The translations under genes and the position numbers were made by a program. From Zea mays (Eukaryota; Streptophyta; Magnoliopsida; Poales; Poaceae), in contig NC_050098.1 of the NCBI RefSeq assembly GCF_902167145.1, forward strand, positions 15,954,501 through 16,018,500: 64,000 nt of DNA, read 5' to 3'. The notes below the pieces were generated by a model, which worked only from the letters and a program-made list of their open reading frames with translations, was not told the DNA's origin and did not search any database. Shown piece after piece: positions 11,201-22,984 of the stretch; within the stretch, counting starts at the first letter, position 1; each line of letters begins with the position of its first letter.

Positions 11201-11707
11201 TGTCGGGGACCATAATTAGGGGTACCCCCAAGAGTCCTAATCTCGGCTGGTAACCACCATCAGCACAAGCTGCAAAGGCCTGATGGACGCATTACAGGTC
11301 AAAGCTCCGTCCAATCAAGGGACGCGATCTCGCCTCGCCCGAGCCCAGCCTCGGGCAGGAGCAGCAGACCCAGGTGGATTCACGCCTCGCCCGAGGGCCC
11401 CCTCAAGCAACTGGCGCACCCTCGACTCGCCTGAGGCCCAGCTCGGGCAGGCTTCACAGAGAAGCGACCTTGGCCAGATCGCCTCGCCAACCGACCAGAT
11501 CGCAGGAGCATTCAATGCAAGGATCGCATGACACCTTATCATGACGCGCGTTCTACAGTCGACAGGGCCGAAGTGGCCGCAGTCACTTCGCCCCTCCACT
11601 GACTGACCTGACAGGAAAACAGCGCCGCCTGCCCTGCTTCGACTGCTGTGCCACCCGCTAGGGTGAGGCTGACAGCAGCCAAGTCCAGCCTTAGGCGCCA
11701 TAGGAAG

Positions 11708-11935
11708 CTCCGCCTCGCCCGACCCCAGGGCTCGAACTCAACCTCGACCCCGGAAGACGGTCTCCGCCTTGCCCGACCCCAGGGCTCGGACTCAACCTCG
11801 ACCCTGGAAGACGGTTTCCGCGTCGCCCGACCCCAGGGCTCGGACTCAACCTCGACCCCGGAAGACGGTCTCCGCCTCGCCCGACCCCAGGGCTCGGACT
11901 CAGCCTCGACCTCGGAGGAGTCACCGCCTCGCCCG
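11708..11935 (+). repeat. 54-base tandem repeat in the LTR of element B
   Basis: CTCCGCCTCGCCCGACCCC-type units start at 11708, 11762, 11816 and 11870, a strict 54-base period, with a partial fifth unit after about 11924. Each unit contains AGGGCTCGGACTCAACCTC and GAAGACGGT. Confidence 0.9.
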
Positions 11936-12320
11936 ACCTCGGGCTCGGACCGACCACGCCGCAGGGGGGTATATCATTACCCTACCCCTAGCTAGCTCAG
12001 GCTATGGGGAACAAGACCGGCGTCCCATCTGGCTCGCCCCGGTAAACAAGTAATGATGGCACCCCATGTGCTCCATGACGACGGCGGTTCTCAGCCCCCT
12101 ACGGAAGCAAGGAGACGTCAGCAAGGACCCGACAGCCCCGATAGCTGTGCTTCTACAGGGCTCAAGCGCTCCTCCGACGGCCACGACATCACATGAACAG
12201 GGCTTTAGCACCTCTCCGACTGCCACGATGGCATGTACATAGGGCTCTGGCTCCTCTCTGCTAGACACGTTAGCGCATTGCTACACCCCCCATTGTACAC
12301 CTGGGCCTTCTCCTTACAAC

Positions 12321-12327
12321 TATAAAA
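12321..12327 (+). promoter_or_regulatory. TATA box (TATAAAA) in LTR of B
   Basis: TATAAAA lies 260 bases before the LTR end in otherwise GC-rich sequence, the usual place for an LTR promoter. Confidence 0.65.
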
Positions 12328-12587
12328 GGAAGGTCCAGGGCCCTCGTACGAGGAGGTGGCCGCGCGGGAGAACGGGCTAACGGACATGCTCTCTCTTTCT
12401 CTCTCCCTCGCGAATGCTTGTAACCCCCTACTGCAAGCGCATCCGCCCTGGGCGCAGGACAACACGAGCCGCAGTTCCCTTTTTTGCTGCCCCTTGTGTT
12501 ACGTCTCGCGCCGACCCATCTGGGCTGGGACACGTAGCGATAATTTACTCGTCGGTCCAGGGACCCCCCGGGGTCGAAACACCGACA

Positions 12588-14356
12588 AAGTCCAACTTGA
12601 ATTCTTGTTAATTCTCACTAAGACTTTAAAAAGAATTTAGTGGAACCCCAAAAAAAACCTACCACTTACCTTAGCTAAGTTTGATCCAATTTACCAAGTA
12701 TACCACCCAAAAGTCTCACATAAGTAAGGTTTAACTCTATCTAACTCAAGTAGACCATACACCATCAAAAGTTGAGATTACTAAAGCACATATCATATCA
12801 TGCATATATCTTACACATTGCATTCATTAGATTGTAATCTCGCCGACGGAGAGTACGTGCTCATCCCCGAGCAAGGAACTGTCCAAGAGGAGGACCAGGA
12901 GCAAGCTCCCGAGGCTGCTATCGAGGATCTCCCCGCAGCCCCAGCTATTGAAGGCAAGCCCCGGTTTATATGCATAACCGTATTATTATATGCTACTTTA
13001 CTACACTTAATGCTTGTAGGATTGTAATGTGCACTTAAGTGTAGGAGTTGCTTGAAACCTCTAGTTGCATGAACTTAGGATTCCTTTTTGAGATGAATAC
13101 TAGTATGCTAGGTCGAGTAGCTGCTTGCTAATCAGGATCTCGGTAGAAGTCGAGTGATTTTTCTAGCACTCGCGCGAGGTCAGGAATTGATTGTATTCAT
13201 CTTGATAACGGGATCTATGTTAGTCTATGGACTTGGATCCAGGGAGGATGCCTTGACCATGAGACGGGAAAAAGGAATTAAGGATTAATGTGTGGATACC
13301 TGAGTCAAGCTTTTGAACGTACTAAGCACATGTCGGGAAAAATGGTAACCGATAAACCTAGTACCTGAGTGAAGCCGGGCGCGGACTTTATCCCTCATGC
13401 GACTTGAGACTGGGTCTCCCATGCTAGCTATGGTGGGTACAAGTGCGGTCACTGCACGGCGGTAGCCGGGGTCAGTGGAGCATTGTATGCCAAGGCGGTG
13501 AGGCCTGGACGCGAATGGGGAATCGATGGGGACGGTTGTCATGTGTGAGGTCGGAGTACCCTAACATGCCGTGTGTTTAGGTTTACCTTGCAAGGTTAAA
13601 ACTCGATTCGAATCGTCTGCTTCTCGCAGCTAATGAGACTGCTTGACCCCTTGTACTGCATCGAGTAAGAAGTGAAATGAGGTTACATGAGACAATTTGT
13701 TGATTGAACTAAATGCTTGTTACCATGTATGCTTAGAAGGAGCAAACCTAGCTGAAATAATGATACTAGAATTTGGAAAGCTAAGAATTGATTTTAGAAA
13801 CAGCAAGCGCTTTTGGCAAACCAAACCCCTCAGCCAAACAGCTGCATAGTCTAGGGGTAGAGGAGTAGACTCCTCACACCGGGTAAGTCTAGCTGAGTAT
13901 TAGTATACTCAGCCTTGCTTGTGGCATAATTTTTGCAGGTACAATTTAGGAAATGGTTGATGGTGTGACTTGGCCTACCACCCTGCCACCGGGTTGGACG
14001 ATCGAGTGGGATGCTGCTCCAGCAGGAGAGAGCACGAGGAGTAGTGGGCTAGGCCTTGCCCATTTCCTCATTACCGACGACATCGATTATCCGCTGCATT
14101 TTATTTTGAGGACTCTTATTTGGTACTCAAAAACTCCGATCTATGTAATAATTCAGCACTTAATTTGAGGTTTCCTGTTTTATTGTATTTCTTCTATGAC
14201 TCACCTTCGAGTGAGATTGTGGAATTTGATCCTGGTTAAGTGGCTCTATCAGACTAGATCTAAAGGACTGACGGGTTATTCCAATTTAAGTGTGTTGTGG
14301 CCCCTGAGGCGTGACTTAGGCACTTAAGCTGGAATAATTCGGGTGGTTCTGCCACA
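12588..14356 (+). repeat. 5' LTR of element C, last 1769 bases
   Basis: It matches 32873-34643 almost base for base (1769 against 1771 bases) and ends TTCTGCCACA directly before the primer site. The junction at 12588 is where element B inserted. Confidence 0.93.
12800..14050 (+). pseudogene. LTR-internal small acidic reading frame, 5' LTR copy (broken)
   Basis: This is the counterpart of 33086-34331. The first part (ATG 12800 to 12953) is open and ends at the same GC splice donor (GAAG then GCAAGC at 12954). After the acceptor TTTTTGCAG (ending 13938) the continued frame meets a TAG at 13947-13949, where the 3' copy has CAG. A further one-base loss near 14028 (GAGAGAGC against GAGAGGAGC) shifts the tail. 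See the 3' copy for the argument that this is a real spliced frame. Confidence 0.4.
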
Positions 14357-14358
14357 AC

Positions 14359-14371
14359 TGGTATCGGAGCA
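14359..14371 (+). other. Primer binding site of C
   Basis: TGGTATCGGAGCA follows the LTR end by two bases and matches the initiator methionine tRNA 3' end apart from small changes. Confidence 0.85.
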
Positions 14372-14728
14372 AATTCCACCACAGAGAAGGACAATAAACC
14401 ATGGATACCATTTTCAAAAATTAAAACTTGCCTAGAAACTGCTACGGATCGTCAGGACTAGACCGCTAGACCTAGGACGAAAGGCCTTAGGCATAGAGGG
14501 AGAAATAGGTGGCTAATTAATTAGGCCCCGTGGGCCAGTACTTAGACTTTTTAAGGATGCCCTAAGAGCACCCTATTGTTTGGAGAGGAAACGTTACTTT
14601 CAGCATGCATGCATTATAAACACAAAGAGAAATTAAAACTTGAGCTAACCCACTTCCTTTAAAATCATTCGGGCCCTCTTTCTTTTTTTCCTTCCACCAT
14701 AATCTTTACCTTTGATTCCCTTCCGCCG

Positions 14729-15604
14729 ATGAATTCACCCACCCCCGCCAGTGGAGGAGACACTCGTTTCAGTTCTGACTTCCTTTCTCGCGATGGCTTT
14801 CCTTCCATCTTGTGGGAAGTGCTCAACTCCGCCGGTTACCCTACGCCCCCTTTGTACACAATGCAGTTGTATGAGGAGCATCGGGTACCTCGTTGTCGGG
14901 TCTAGCTGACTTTGGAGGCTCATCCCCTTCAGCCGGGTTGGCATTCTCTTGATTCCGAGACAATTGGACTCAGGACAGATGACACCATTGAAGCGGCAGC
15001 CATGAAGACTCTGATGACTTTCTGTGGCTACCATCCCCTGGAGATGGTGATGCACCCCTTGGGACTCTTCCCTGCTGAGAAGAAGGATGACCCCATGTGG
15101 TGTAACCGCGTGAGCCATGTGAAGGATGTGTGGGCAATGTATCCTGAATTGGTTGGGAGGGTCACCGTTCAGTGCATGAGTGCGCTGTACCGCCTTCAGG
15201 CCCTTCAGAGCGACGCTATGGCACACCTTGCTAACATCGCTCAAACCGCCAAGCTCACTCTCGACAGTCGAGAAGATTTTGTGGTCGATTTATCCACCGA
15301 GTTGGTAGAGAAGGATCTGCAGGTGGAAAGGCTGAGCCAGCGCATTACCACCTTGGAGCAGCAGGTGGAGATCCGAGACAACACTATTGATGTCTTGGAG
15401 AACCAGCTCCACGATGTGCAGAGGGAACTCGAAGAAGCAAATGACCACCTGGACATGCACCACTTAGAGATGGAGGCCAATGAAGCCAGAAGCGAGGGAG
15501 AAGAGGCTCCCGAGGAGCTAGGACCAGCCCCTGGTGCCAATGGGACTACCTCCGCAGTGCCTCCTTCACCCGTATCCAGTGTCGCTTCCACCGCTCAGGG
15601 TTAA
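14729..15604 (+). pseudogene. ORF0 of element C: extra reading frame upstream of gag, coiled-coil C-terminus
   Basis: One frame of 291 codons runs from ATG 14729 to TAA 15602-15604, broken only by TAG at codon 59 (14903), most simply a CAG-to-TAG change. The N-terminal half is globular in composition (RDGFPSILWEVLNSAG, DDTIEAAAMKTLMTFCGYHP). Residues about 170-255 are a long heptad-like coiled coil (ITTLEQQVEIRDNTIDVLEN), followed by an acidic Pro/Ala/Ser tail. It lies between primer site and gag, a place where Gypsy elements usually have no gene. Element G has a decayed counterpart at 45338-46361 with matching features. I do not recognise a function. A role in the RNA leader or in particle assembly is possible but unproven. 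Confidence 0.65.
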
Positions 15605-15862
15605 TCAGTCACTTCGACACTTTTAGGCGGATAGAAACCTATGCGAGCTTAGTTAATGTCAGATTTTGGACTAGGCTTACGGGTACCTTTTTCCCCTAAT
15701 GTAACCTTGTGAACTTTTGGAATATGTGGGATGTTTGTCACCATGTTATCTTCATTTGGAACCTAATATTATGATTATGGCATTTTCCCTTCCATATGAG
15801 ATAATATCTTGTCATCCGAAATCGTGAATTGGGATAACAATGGCGCCAATCTCTGTTTTCAG

Positions 15863-16870
15863 ATGGCAGCTAGGCAGTGTCGCGGGCATAACGAGCAGGT
15901 TCCCCCGCCACCTCCTCCAGCTCCCACAGTGCAGGAGCTGATGGCCCAGCAGAACGAGATTCTGCGACAGCTCTTGCAGCGCCAGCCCCACCCTCAGCAG
16001 CATGGTGGAGGCCAGCATCAGCGACCTCAGGCAGCGGCAACCTACCAGGAGTTTCTGAGTACGCAGCCACCCTTGTTCACCAAGGCAGAGGATCCGTTGG
16101 ACGCCGACGTGTGGCTCCGCGTCGTTGAGTCCAAGTTTCCCCTCCTCACGGGAGACTGCCCTGATGAAGCCAAGGCTCGCTTCGCCGCGCACCAGCTTCG
16201 CGGCCCTGCTCGGACTTGGTGGGACCACTTCCGTGCTATGCTCCCCGCTGATCGTGAAGTATCTTGGGAGGAATTCAAGACTGCTTTCAGAGGACACCAC
16301 ATCCCAGCTGGCATTCTTGATCGCAAGCTGAATGAGTTTCTGGCGCTTAATCAAGGAACCCGCACGGTACTGCAGTATGAGCAGGCCTTCAACGACCTAT
16401 GCCAGTATGCAGGGTACCATGCTGATTCTGATGAGAATAAAAAAGACCGCTTCCGTAGGGGTCTTAGCACCAAGCTGCGGGAACGACTCAACACTGTCCG
16501 GGCCGATAGCTTCAATGAGTTGGTCAACCTGGCCATCTCCTAGGAGGATTGCATTGTAGCTCACTGGGCAGAGAAGAAGAGAAAGGCACCAATGGCAGCA
16601 CCATCCGCTCAGGCCCAAAGGTTCCGGATTGTTTCTCACAATCAGAGCAGGGGTTTCCAGCAGCAGGCAGGCAAATGGGTGATCAGGCCACCTCAGCAGC
16701 AGCAGCCGGCACCCAACCGCTTTCCAGTTCCCGCTCCAAGGAACAATCAGCCTCCGCAGCAGTAGCAGTTCCGCCAGGGCAATGGGAACAAGTGTTTCGT
16801 TTGTGGCAATGTGGGCCACTATGCCAAGAATTGTCCCAGGAACCAGCAGAGGCAGATGCTAGCACCAAAT
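15863..16870 (+). pseudogene. gag of element C
   Basis: The start is ATG 15863, immediately after CTGTTTTCAG. The frame encodes a Gln/Pro-rich N-terminus, the Gypsy retrotransposon gag domain (DVWLRVVESKFPLL, RTWWDHFRAMLP, EEFKTAFRGHHIP, KLNEFLALNQGTRTV) and a CCHC zinc knuckle near 16793 (CFVCGNVGHYAKNC). Two TAG stops (16541 and 16763) replace expected glutamine codons. A frameshift near 16870 separates it from the protease frame. Apart from these lesions it is full length for a chromovirus gag. Confidence 0.82.
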
Positions 16871-19800
16871 CAAAACAAGGGAAGCTCAACTTCACTACTC
16901 TGGAGGAAGTACCTGAGGGAGCTCCTATCATGACCGGTATCTTTTCAATTTATAATCAACCTGCTTTAATTCTGTTTAATTCTGGTGCATCTCATAGTTT
17001 CATTAGCCAAAAGTTCAGTGCTAAATGTGAACTGCCATTCTCTCACTCAAAAGGGTCATTTATGATAGTCACACCTGGGGGTAAAATTTCAACTAATCAA
17101 TTAAACCAAAGTGTGCCTATTCAACTGGGAAGCCACATTGTCAAAACCACCCTTCTTGTTTTGGGTTTGGAGAATGTGGACATTATTCTGGGAGCTAATT
17201 GGATGACCATGCACCAAGTTGTGCTTGATGTAGCCAGCCGTACCATGGAAATTAATTCTCCGTTCTGTGGGAACTTCACCTTAATTCTGCCCAGTCAAGG
17301 TTCTACTCAGTCATGTGCTTTCTCTATGACGGAGTTACCTCTGAAGAAGATCCCAGTGGTCTGCGAGTATGCAGATGTCTTTCCTGATGAATTGTCAGGA
17401 ATGCCACCAGATCGGGATATTGAATTTGCCATCGAGTTGCAACCGGGAACAGCACCAATTTCCAAGAGGCCCTACTGAATGCCACCCGCTAAGTTGGCAG
17501 AATTAAAGAAGCAATTGCAGGAGTTGCTGGATAAGGGATTTATTCGCCCAAGTACTTCGCCTTGGGGATGTCCAACACTGTTTGTGAAGAAGAAGGATGA
17601 AAGCTTGAGGCTATGTATAGATTACCGCCCTCTTAATGCGATAACTATCAAGAACAAGTATCCTTTGCCTCGTATTGATGTTCTTTTTGACCAGTTGGTC
17701 GTGGCCAAGGTGTTTTCCAAAATAGACCTTCGCTCCGGCTACCATCAGATCAAGATACGAGCAAGCGATATTCCGAAGACGGCATTCTCAACCAGATATG
17801 GGCTATATGAATTTTTGGTGATGTCATTCGGGCTGACAAATGCACCAGCATATTTCATGTATCTGATGAATTCTGTTTTCATGCCTAAATTGGATAAATT
17901 CGTAGTGGTGTTCATCGATGATATCTTGGTGTACTCGAAAAACAAAGAAGAACATGTCGGGCATTTGCATGTAGTGCTTCAACGTCTGCGAGAGCACCAC
18001 CTTTATGCCAAGTTGTCCAAGTGTGATTTTTGGCTAAAGGAAATCAAATTCTTGGGTCACACTATCTCTCAGGCAGGAATAATTGTTGATCCTGATAAAG
18101 TGCAAGAGGTGATGAACTGGAAGCCACCAACGACTGTCCGTCAGATTCAGAGTTTTCTGGGATTAGCTGGTTATTACCGAAGATTTATTCCGGATTTCTC
18201 TCGAATTGCGAAGCCTATAACTGAGTTGCTGAAGAAAGAAGCCAAGTTCGTTTGGAGTCAGAAGTGCAAAGATGCCTTTCATGCGTTAAGGCAGCATCTG
18301 ACCACAACACCAGTATTAGCGCAACCCGACAACAACAAGCCTTTTGATGTGTATTGTGATGCCTCCGGCACTGGACTAGGTTGTGTCTTGATTCAAGACA
18401 ACCGAGTCATTGCTTATGCCTCAAGAGCACTCAGGCCTCATGAGCAGAATTATCCCACTCATGACCTCGAGTTGGCAGCAGTGGTTCATGCATTAAAAAT
18501 GTGGAGGCACTATTTAATGGGAACCCACTACAACATCTTCACTGATCATAAGAGCCTTAAGTACATCTTTACTCAGGCTGATCTCAACATGAGGCAGAGA
18601 AGATGGCTAGAGCTGATCAAGGATTATGACCTGGAGGTACATTATCACCCAGGAAAAGCCAATGTGGTAGCAGATGCCTTGAGTCGGAAGTTGCAGTGCA
18701 ACTGTATTCTGATGGATTCTCGCATCAACACCTTGTGTGATGAGTTGAGCAAGATGCAAATAGAAGTGATTCCGTCTGGTGCTCTGTCTCACATTTCTGT
18801 CAAGCCAGCTTTGCAAAACCAGATCATCATGGCCCAGCTCAATGACAAGGGAGTGCAGATTATCAAGAAGAATCTCCATTTGAAGGTTGAGAAGTATAAT
18901 TGTTTCCACCAAGATGAAAAGGGTATGTTATGGTTCAAAAGCAGATTAGTGATTCCTAAAAACAAGGACCTCAAGAGGAAAATCTTGGATGAGGCTCATC
19001 TCTCCAAATTCTCTATGCATTCGGGAAGCACCAAAATGTACCATGATCTGAAGCCTTTGTATTGGTGGACCAGAATGAAGAGGGAGATAGCCCAGTATGT
19101 ATCGGAATGTGACACCTGTCAGAGGATAAAGGTAAGCCACTTGAAATTAGCTGGAGCTTTGCAACCCCTATCTATACCTTCGTGGAAATGGGATGACATC
19201 AGCATGGATTTCATTGTGGGTCTGCCCAACACCTCTCGTCATCATGATTCGATTTGGGTTATTGTGGACCGACTGACGAAAGTGGCACATTTTCTTCCTG
19301 TGCACACCACTGATAAGGCTCAAAAGTATGCAGAGTTGTACATTGACCGGATCGTGTGTTTGCACGGATTACCTCGGACCATTGTTTCTGACCGAGGAGC
19401 CCAATTTGTTGCCAGATTTTGGGAACAACTGCAGGAGTCTTTGGGAACCAAGCTAATCAGAAGTTTAGCTTACCACCCACAGACTGATGGTCAGACGGAA
19501 AGGGTAAACCAAATTCTGGAGGATATGCTGAGAGCTTGTGCAATCGATTGTGGCAAGAACTGGGATAAGCACCTCTCCTTGGCAGAGTTTGCTTATAACA
19601 ACAGTTATCAATCCAGCCTAAGGATGGCACCTTTCGAAGCTCTCTATGGAAGAAGGTGCAGGACACCACTCAATTGGTCTCAACCTGGAGAAAGAGGAGT
19701 TTTGGACCTGACTTAGTGACTGAAGTCGAAAGGAAGGTCAAACTAATCAGGAAGAATCTAGAAGCTGCTCAGGCCAGGCAGAAGAGTTACCATGATAGAA

Positions 19801-20258
19801 GAAGGAAACCTCTCCAGTTCAAGGTGGGAGATTTCGTATACCTCAAGGTATCACCCACCAAGGGAGTACAGAGGTTTGGGATCAAAGGCAAGCTAGCCCC
19901 TCGTTACAATGGACCTTATGAGATCATAGAAACATGTGGACCCGTGGGATATAAGTTGAAGCTACCTTCAAAAATGTCTGTCATTCACAGTGTGTTCCAT
20001 GTATCTCAGCTGAAGAAGTGTGTTCGATTGCCGACCGAGATCATAGCAGAGCCAGAATTGGAGATAGAACCAGATCTATCGTACCAAGAGTACCCCTCCA
20101 AGATTCTGGATTGCAAAGAAAGATCAACTCGGGCTAAATCGATCAAGATGTACAAGGTCCAGTGGAGTAATCACTCAGAGGAAGAAGCTACTTGGGAGAC
20201 TGAGGAATTCTTGAGATCCAACTTCCCCGATTGCCTACCTAAGGAAGCTGGTACGTAA
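16871..20258 (+). pseudogene. pol of element C: protease, RT, RNase H, integrase, chromodomain
   Basis: Domains in order: retropepsin-like protease at about 16970 with NSGASHSFIS, where the catalytic Asp is Asn (codon AAT at 16978); a TGA at 17476 in place of an Arg codon; reverse transcriptase from 17479 ([13 protein letters not shown], active site [12 protein letters not shown]); RNase H ([31 protein letters not shown]); HHCC zinc finger (ending CDTCQRIK); and the integrase core (D of MDFIVGL, D of SDRGAQF, E of GQTERVNQ). A frameshift near 19700 leads to the integrase C-terminus and a chromodomain at about 20085-20235 (MYKVQWSNH, EEATWETEEF). The 17479-19716 frame is uninterrupted for 745 codons. 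Chromodomains of this clade steer integration to marked heterochromatin. Confidence 0.88.
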
Positions 20259-20510
20259 TTACACCCAACCCCTCCTCCTGCCCTTCGAATCTAAAATTCA
20301 GAAATATAATCTTAAATCAGAATGAAGTAATCATGAAACAAAATTTAAAAAGAACTTCCTTCTGAAGTTGCAAAGAGAATGACATTCGAAGAGCAGTTTG
20401 CTCTAATAATAACAATAATCACCCACTTCCTATAAGTCTCACCCTTCGCTTCACCCCGGGAGGACTCTGGCCCGAATCTCGAGACGAGATTCCTTTAAGG
20501 GGGAAGGCTA
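20259..20510 (+). other. 3' non-coding end of C with polypurine tract
   Basis: No gene is visible. AAGGGGGAAGG at 20497-20507 precedes the LTR start at 20511 and is the plus-strand primer site. It follows a conserved TCTCGAGACGAGATTC-type word that element G also has just before its own tract (about 49990). Confidence 0.8.
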
Positions 20511-21617
20511 TGACACCCCAGTGTCACCTAGGGTTTCTCTCAAGTGCTAACCCAAGAACCATCATCTTATGTGAACCAAAATTGAGCATGAACATCAAGT
20601 TGATTTAAGAATAAAGAACCAACTAAGCTTATACTTAAAAAGTATCAGGATAAAAACAAATGGGTTTTTCAAAAAGGCAAAATGTGCAACCCCAACAAAA
20701 ACCCTAATTGAGCCCTATGAACAAAATTCAAGAAAATAGGGAAAAGAGTATGAAAAATTTAAAATCATGGCTTGGGCCAATTATAAACATTGAAGTATAT
20801 TTAATAAGCAACAATAAAGATTGAGGAAGCTTGGCCAAAATAAATTAAATAAAACTCTAAACAAGCCTCTCAAATGGGATTTCATTAGGGAATTCTAAAA
20901 TTCAGAATTCTGAATTTCAGACCTTGAGCCAAAGATCAAGCGTGTTCACCTTGATCCCTAACTCAAATACTAATGGCCCCATTGACAAAAATGTGCATAA
21001 CTAACCCCTCTGTCGCATGCCAGAAGATGGCATTGGGACGCGAGCCCTAGACATGACAAAACCCTGGATTTGCCTCGGGTTTGAGCAGAGAGACAGACCG
21101 GATTTCCGGGCTCCAAATCTCTGCAACCAGTAGGCAAAATCCTATGACCCCCACACAAGATCGGTAGCTTGTAGGGAGAAGAGGTTTTGTGCACTGACCA
21201 AGGCGAGAGCAGGCTCGGATGAGTGACCACACGCGCCAGAACTTGGGCAGAACGAACGGGCACACGTGTTCGACCCTGGTTGGCACGCCGGCGCTCGCCC
21301 CAGCGTTCAGTCAAGTCCGTCGTGCGCCCTTGCCCTTGGTAGTGCCCGCCCGCGCCTATCAAGCCTCCCCGGGCGCGCCTCACTTCACCCCGTGCTCACC
21401 TTCGCCGGCCAGACACCCCTCCTTAGCTCCGGTGAGCTCTTTTCCGCCCGCCATTGCCGCCCGAGCTTCGGCCACCGTGGCCAGCCCACTCCAGTCACCC
21501 CCAAGTCACGCCAGCGCTTCGGTTAGCTCCGCCATAGGCCCGTGAAGCTTTCCAAGCCCTCGGACCTGGCAGAACTTCACCGGAAGCCCGAGATCACCCT
21601 CGCCGGACTTCGGTCGC

Positions 21618-21622
21618 CCGCC
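21618..21622. repeat. Target-site duplication of element D, left copy (CCGCC)
   Basis: CCGCC directly precedes the LTR start and is repeated at 31086-31090. Confidence 0.9.
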
Positions 21623-22936
21623 TGAAAGGGAATTAGGCTTACACCTAGTTCCTAAATAATTTTGGTGGTTGAATTGGCCAACACAAAATGATTGGACTAA
21701 CTAGTTTGCCCAAGTGTATAGATTATACAGGTGTAAAAGGTTCACACTTAGCCAATAAAAAGACCAAGAGTTGGGTTCAACAAAAGAGCAAAGGGCCAAC
21801 CGAAGGCACCTCTGGTCTGGCGCACCGGACTGTCCGGTGCGCCACCGGACAGTGTCCTGTGCACCACCGGACATGTCCGGTGCACCAGAGGACTCCAACG
21901 CAAACTCACCACCTTCGGCAAACTCACCAGAGGCACTCGCGCTATAATTCACCGGACTGTCCGGTGTACACCGGACAGTGTCCGGTGCGCCAAGGAGGAG
22001 CAGCCTCAGGAACTCGCCAGCTTCGGGAATGTCCAACGGTTAGTCCGCTATAATTCACCGGACATGTCCGGTGTGCACCGGACTGTCCGGTGCAACTCCG
22101 GAGCAACGGCTAACTCGCGCCAACGGCTACCTGCAGAGCATTTAATGCGCGCGCAGCGCGCGCAGAAGTCAGGCTTGCCCATACTGGCACACCGGACAGC
22201 AAACAGTACATGTCCGGTGTGCACCGGACATCCATGCGGGCCCACAAGTCAGAAGCTCCAACGGTCAGAATCCAACGGCACTGATGACGTGGCGGGGGCA
22301 CCGGACATGTCCGGTGCGCCATCGAGCAGACAGCCTCCACCAACGGTCAAGTTGGTGGTTGGGGCTATAAATACCCCAACCACCCCACCATTCATTGTAT
22401 CCAAGGTTTCCACTTCTCAACCACTTACAAGAGCTAGGCATTCAATTCTAGACACACCAAAGAGATCAAATCCTCTCCAATTCCACAAAAGGCTTTAGTG
22501 ATTAGCGAGAGAGATTTGCCGTGTTCTTTTGAGCTCTTGCGCTTGGATTGCTTCTTTTCTTTCTCACTTGCTCTTGTGATCAACACTCAATTGTAATCAA
22601 GGCAAGAGGCACCAATTGTGTGGTGGCCCTTGCGGGGAAGTTTTGTTCCCGGCTTTGATTTGAGAAGAGAAGCTCACTCGGTCCGAGGGACCGTTTGAGA
22701 GAGGGAAGGGTTGAATGAGACCCGGCCTTTGTGGCCTCCTCAACGGGGAGTAGGTTTGCGAGAACCGAACCTCGGTAAAACAAATCCGCGTGTCACACTC
22801 TTTATTTGCTTGCGATTTGTTTTGCGCCCTCTCTTGCGGACTCGTTTATATTTCTAACGCTAACCCGGCTTGTAGTTGTGTTTACATTTGTAAATTTCAG
22901 TTTTGCCCTATTCACCCCCCCTCTAGGCGACTATCA
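21623..22936 (+). repeat. 5' LTR of element D
   Basis: It starts TGAAAGGGAATTAGGC and ends GGCGACTATCA. Palindromic blocks of CACCGGACATGTCCGGTG and CACCGGACTGTCCGGTG types fill 21820-22325. The TATA box is at 22366. Confidence 0.93.
22366..22373 (+). promoter_or_regulatory. TATA box (TATAAATA) in 5' LTR of D
   Basis: TATAAATA follows the palindromic region. The 3' LTR carries the same box at 30515-30522. Confidence 0.7.
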
Positions 22937-22938
22937 AT

Positions 22939-22951
22939 TGGTATCGGAGCC
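22939..22951 (+). other. Primer binding site of D
   Basis: TGGTATCGGAGCC begins three bases after the LTR end and fits the initiator methionine tRNA. Confidence 0.85.
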
Positions 22952-22984
22952 CGGTGCTTCATTAGAGCCTAACCGCTCGAAGTG

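Larger units (their letters stand above)
1..12587 (+). mobile_element. Element B: Huck-like Gypsy LTR retrotransposon, 3' part (interrupted by element A at 2645-9925)
   Basis: The right end is a complete LTR (11201-12587) starting TGTCGGGGACCATAATTAGG and ending CGACA. The interior visible to its left (9931-11200 and 1-2644) is GC-rich and carries an antisense gene rather than gag or pol. The left LTR, primer site, gag and pol lie outside the window. B is inserted in the 5' LTR of element C: the base sequence that resumes at 12588 matches the interior of C's other LTR from 32873. The Huck assignment rests on remembered LTR start and antisense-protein features, so it is likely but untested. 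Confidence 0.75.
11201..12587 (+). repeat. 3' LTR of element B (1387 bp)
   Basis: It starts TGTCGGGGACC and ends CGAAACACCGACA. It contains a 54-base tandem repeat at 11708-11935 and a TATA box at 12321. Element C's LTR sequence resumes at the next base. The first five bases after it (AAGTC, 12588-12592) would be the right duplication; the left one is outside the window. Confidence 0.88.

Noticed and set aside
14735..15244. Minus-strand frame of 169 codons opposite ORF0 of C
   Set aside because: A shadow of the plus-strand coding frame. It has no splice sites or promoter, and stops appear in the related region of G.
21820..22325. Regularly recurring palindromic words in the LTRs that superficially resemble a repeat-spacer array
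   Set aside because: Spacing and intervening lengths are irregular, the blocks lie in retrotransposon LTRs of a plant genome, and both LTRs carry the same set. This is a Sirevirus LTR trait and not CRISPR.
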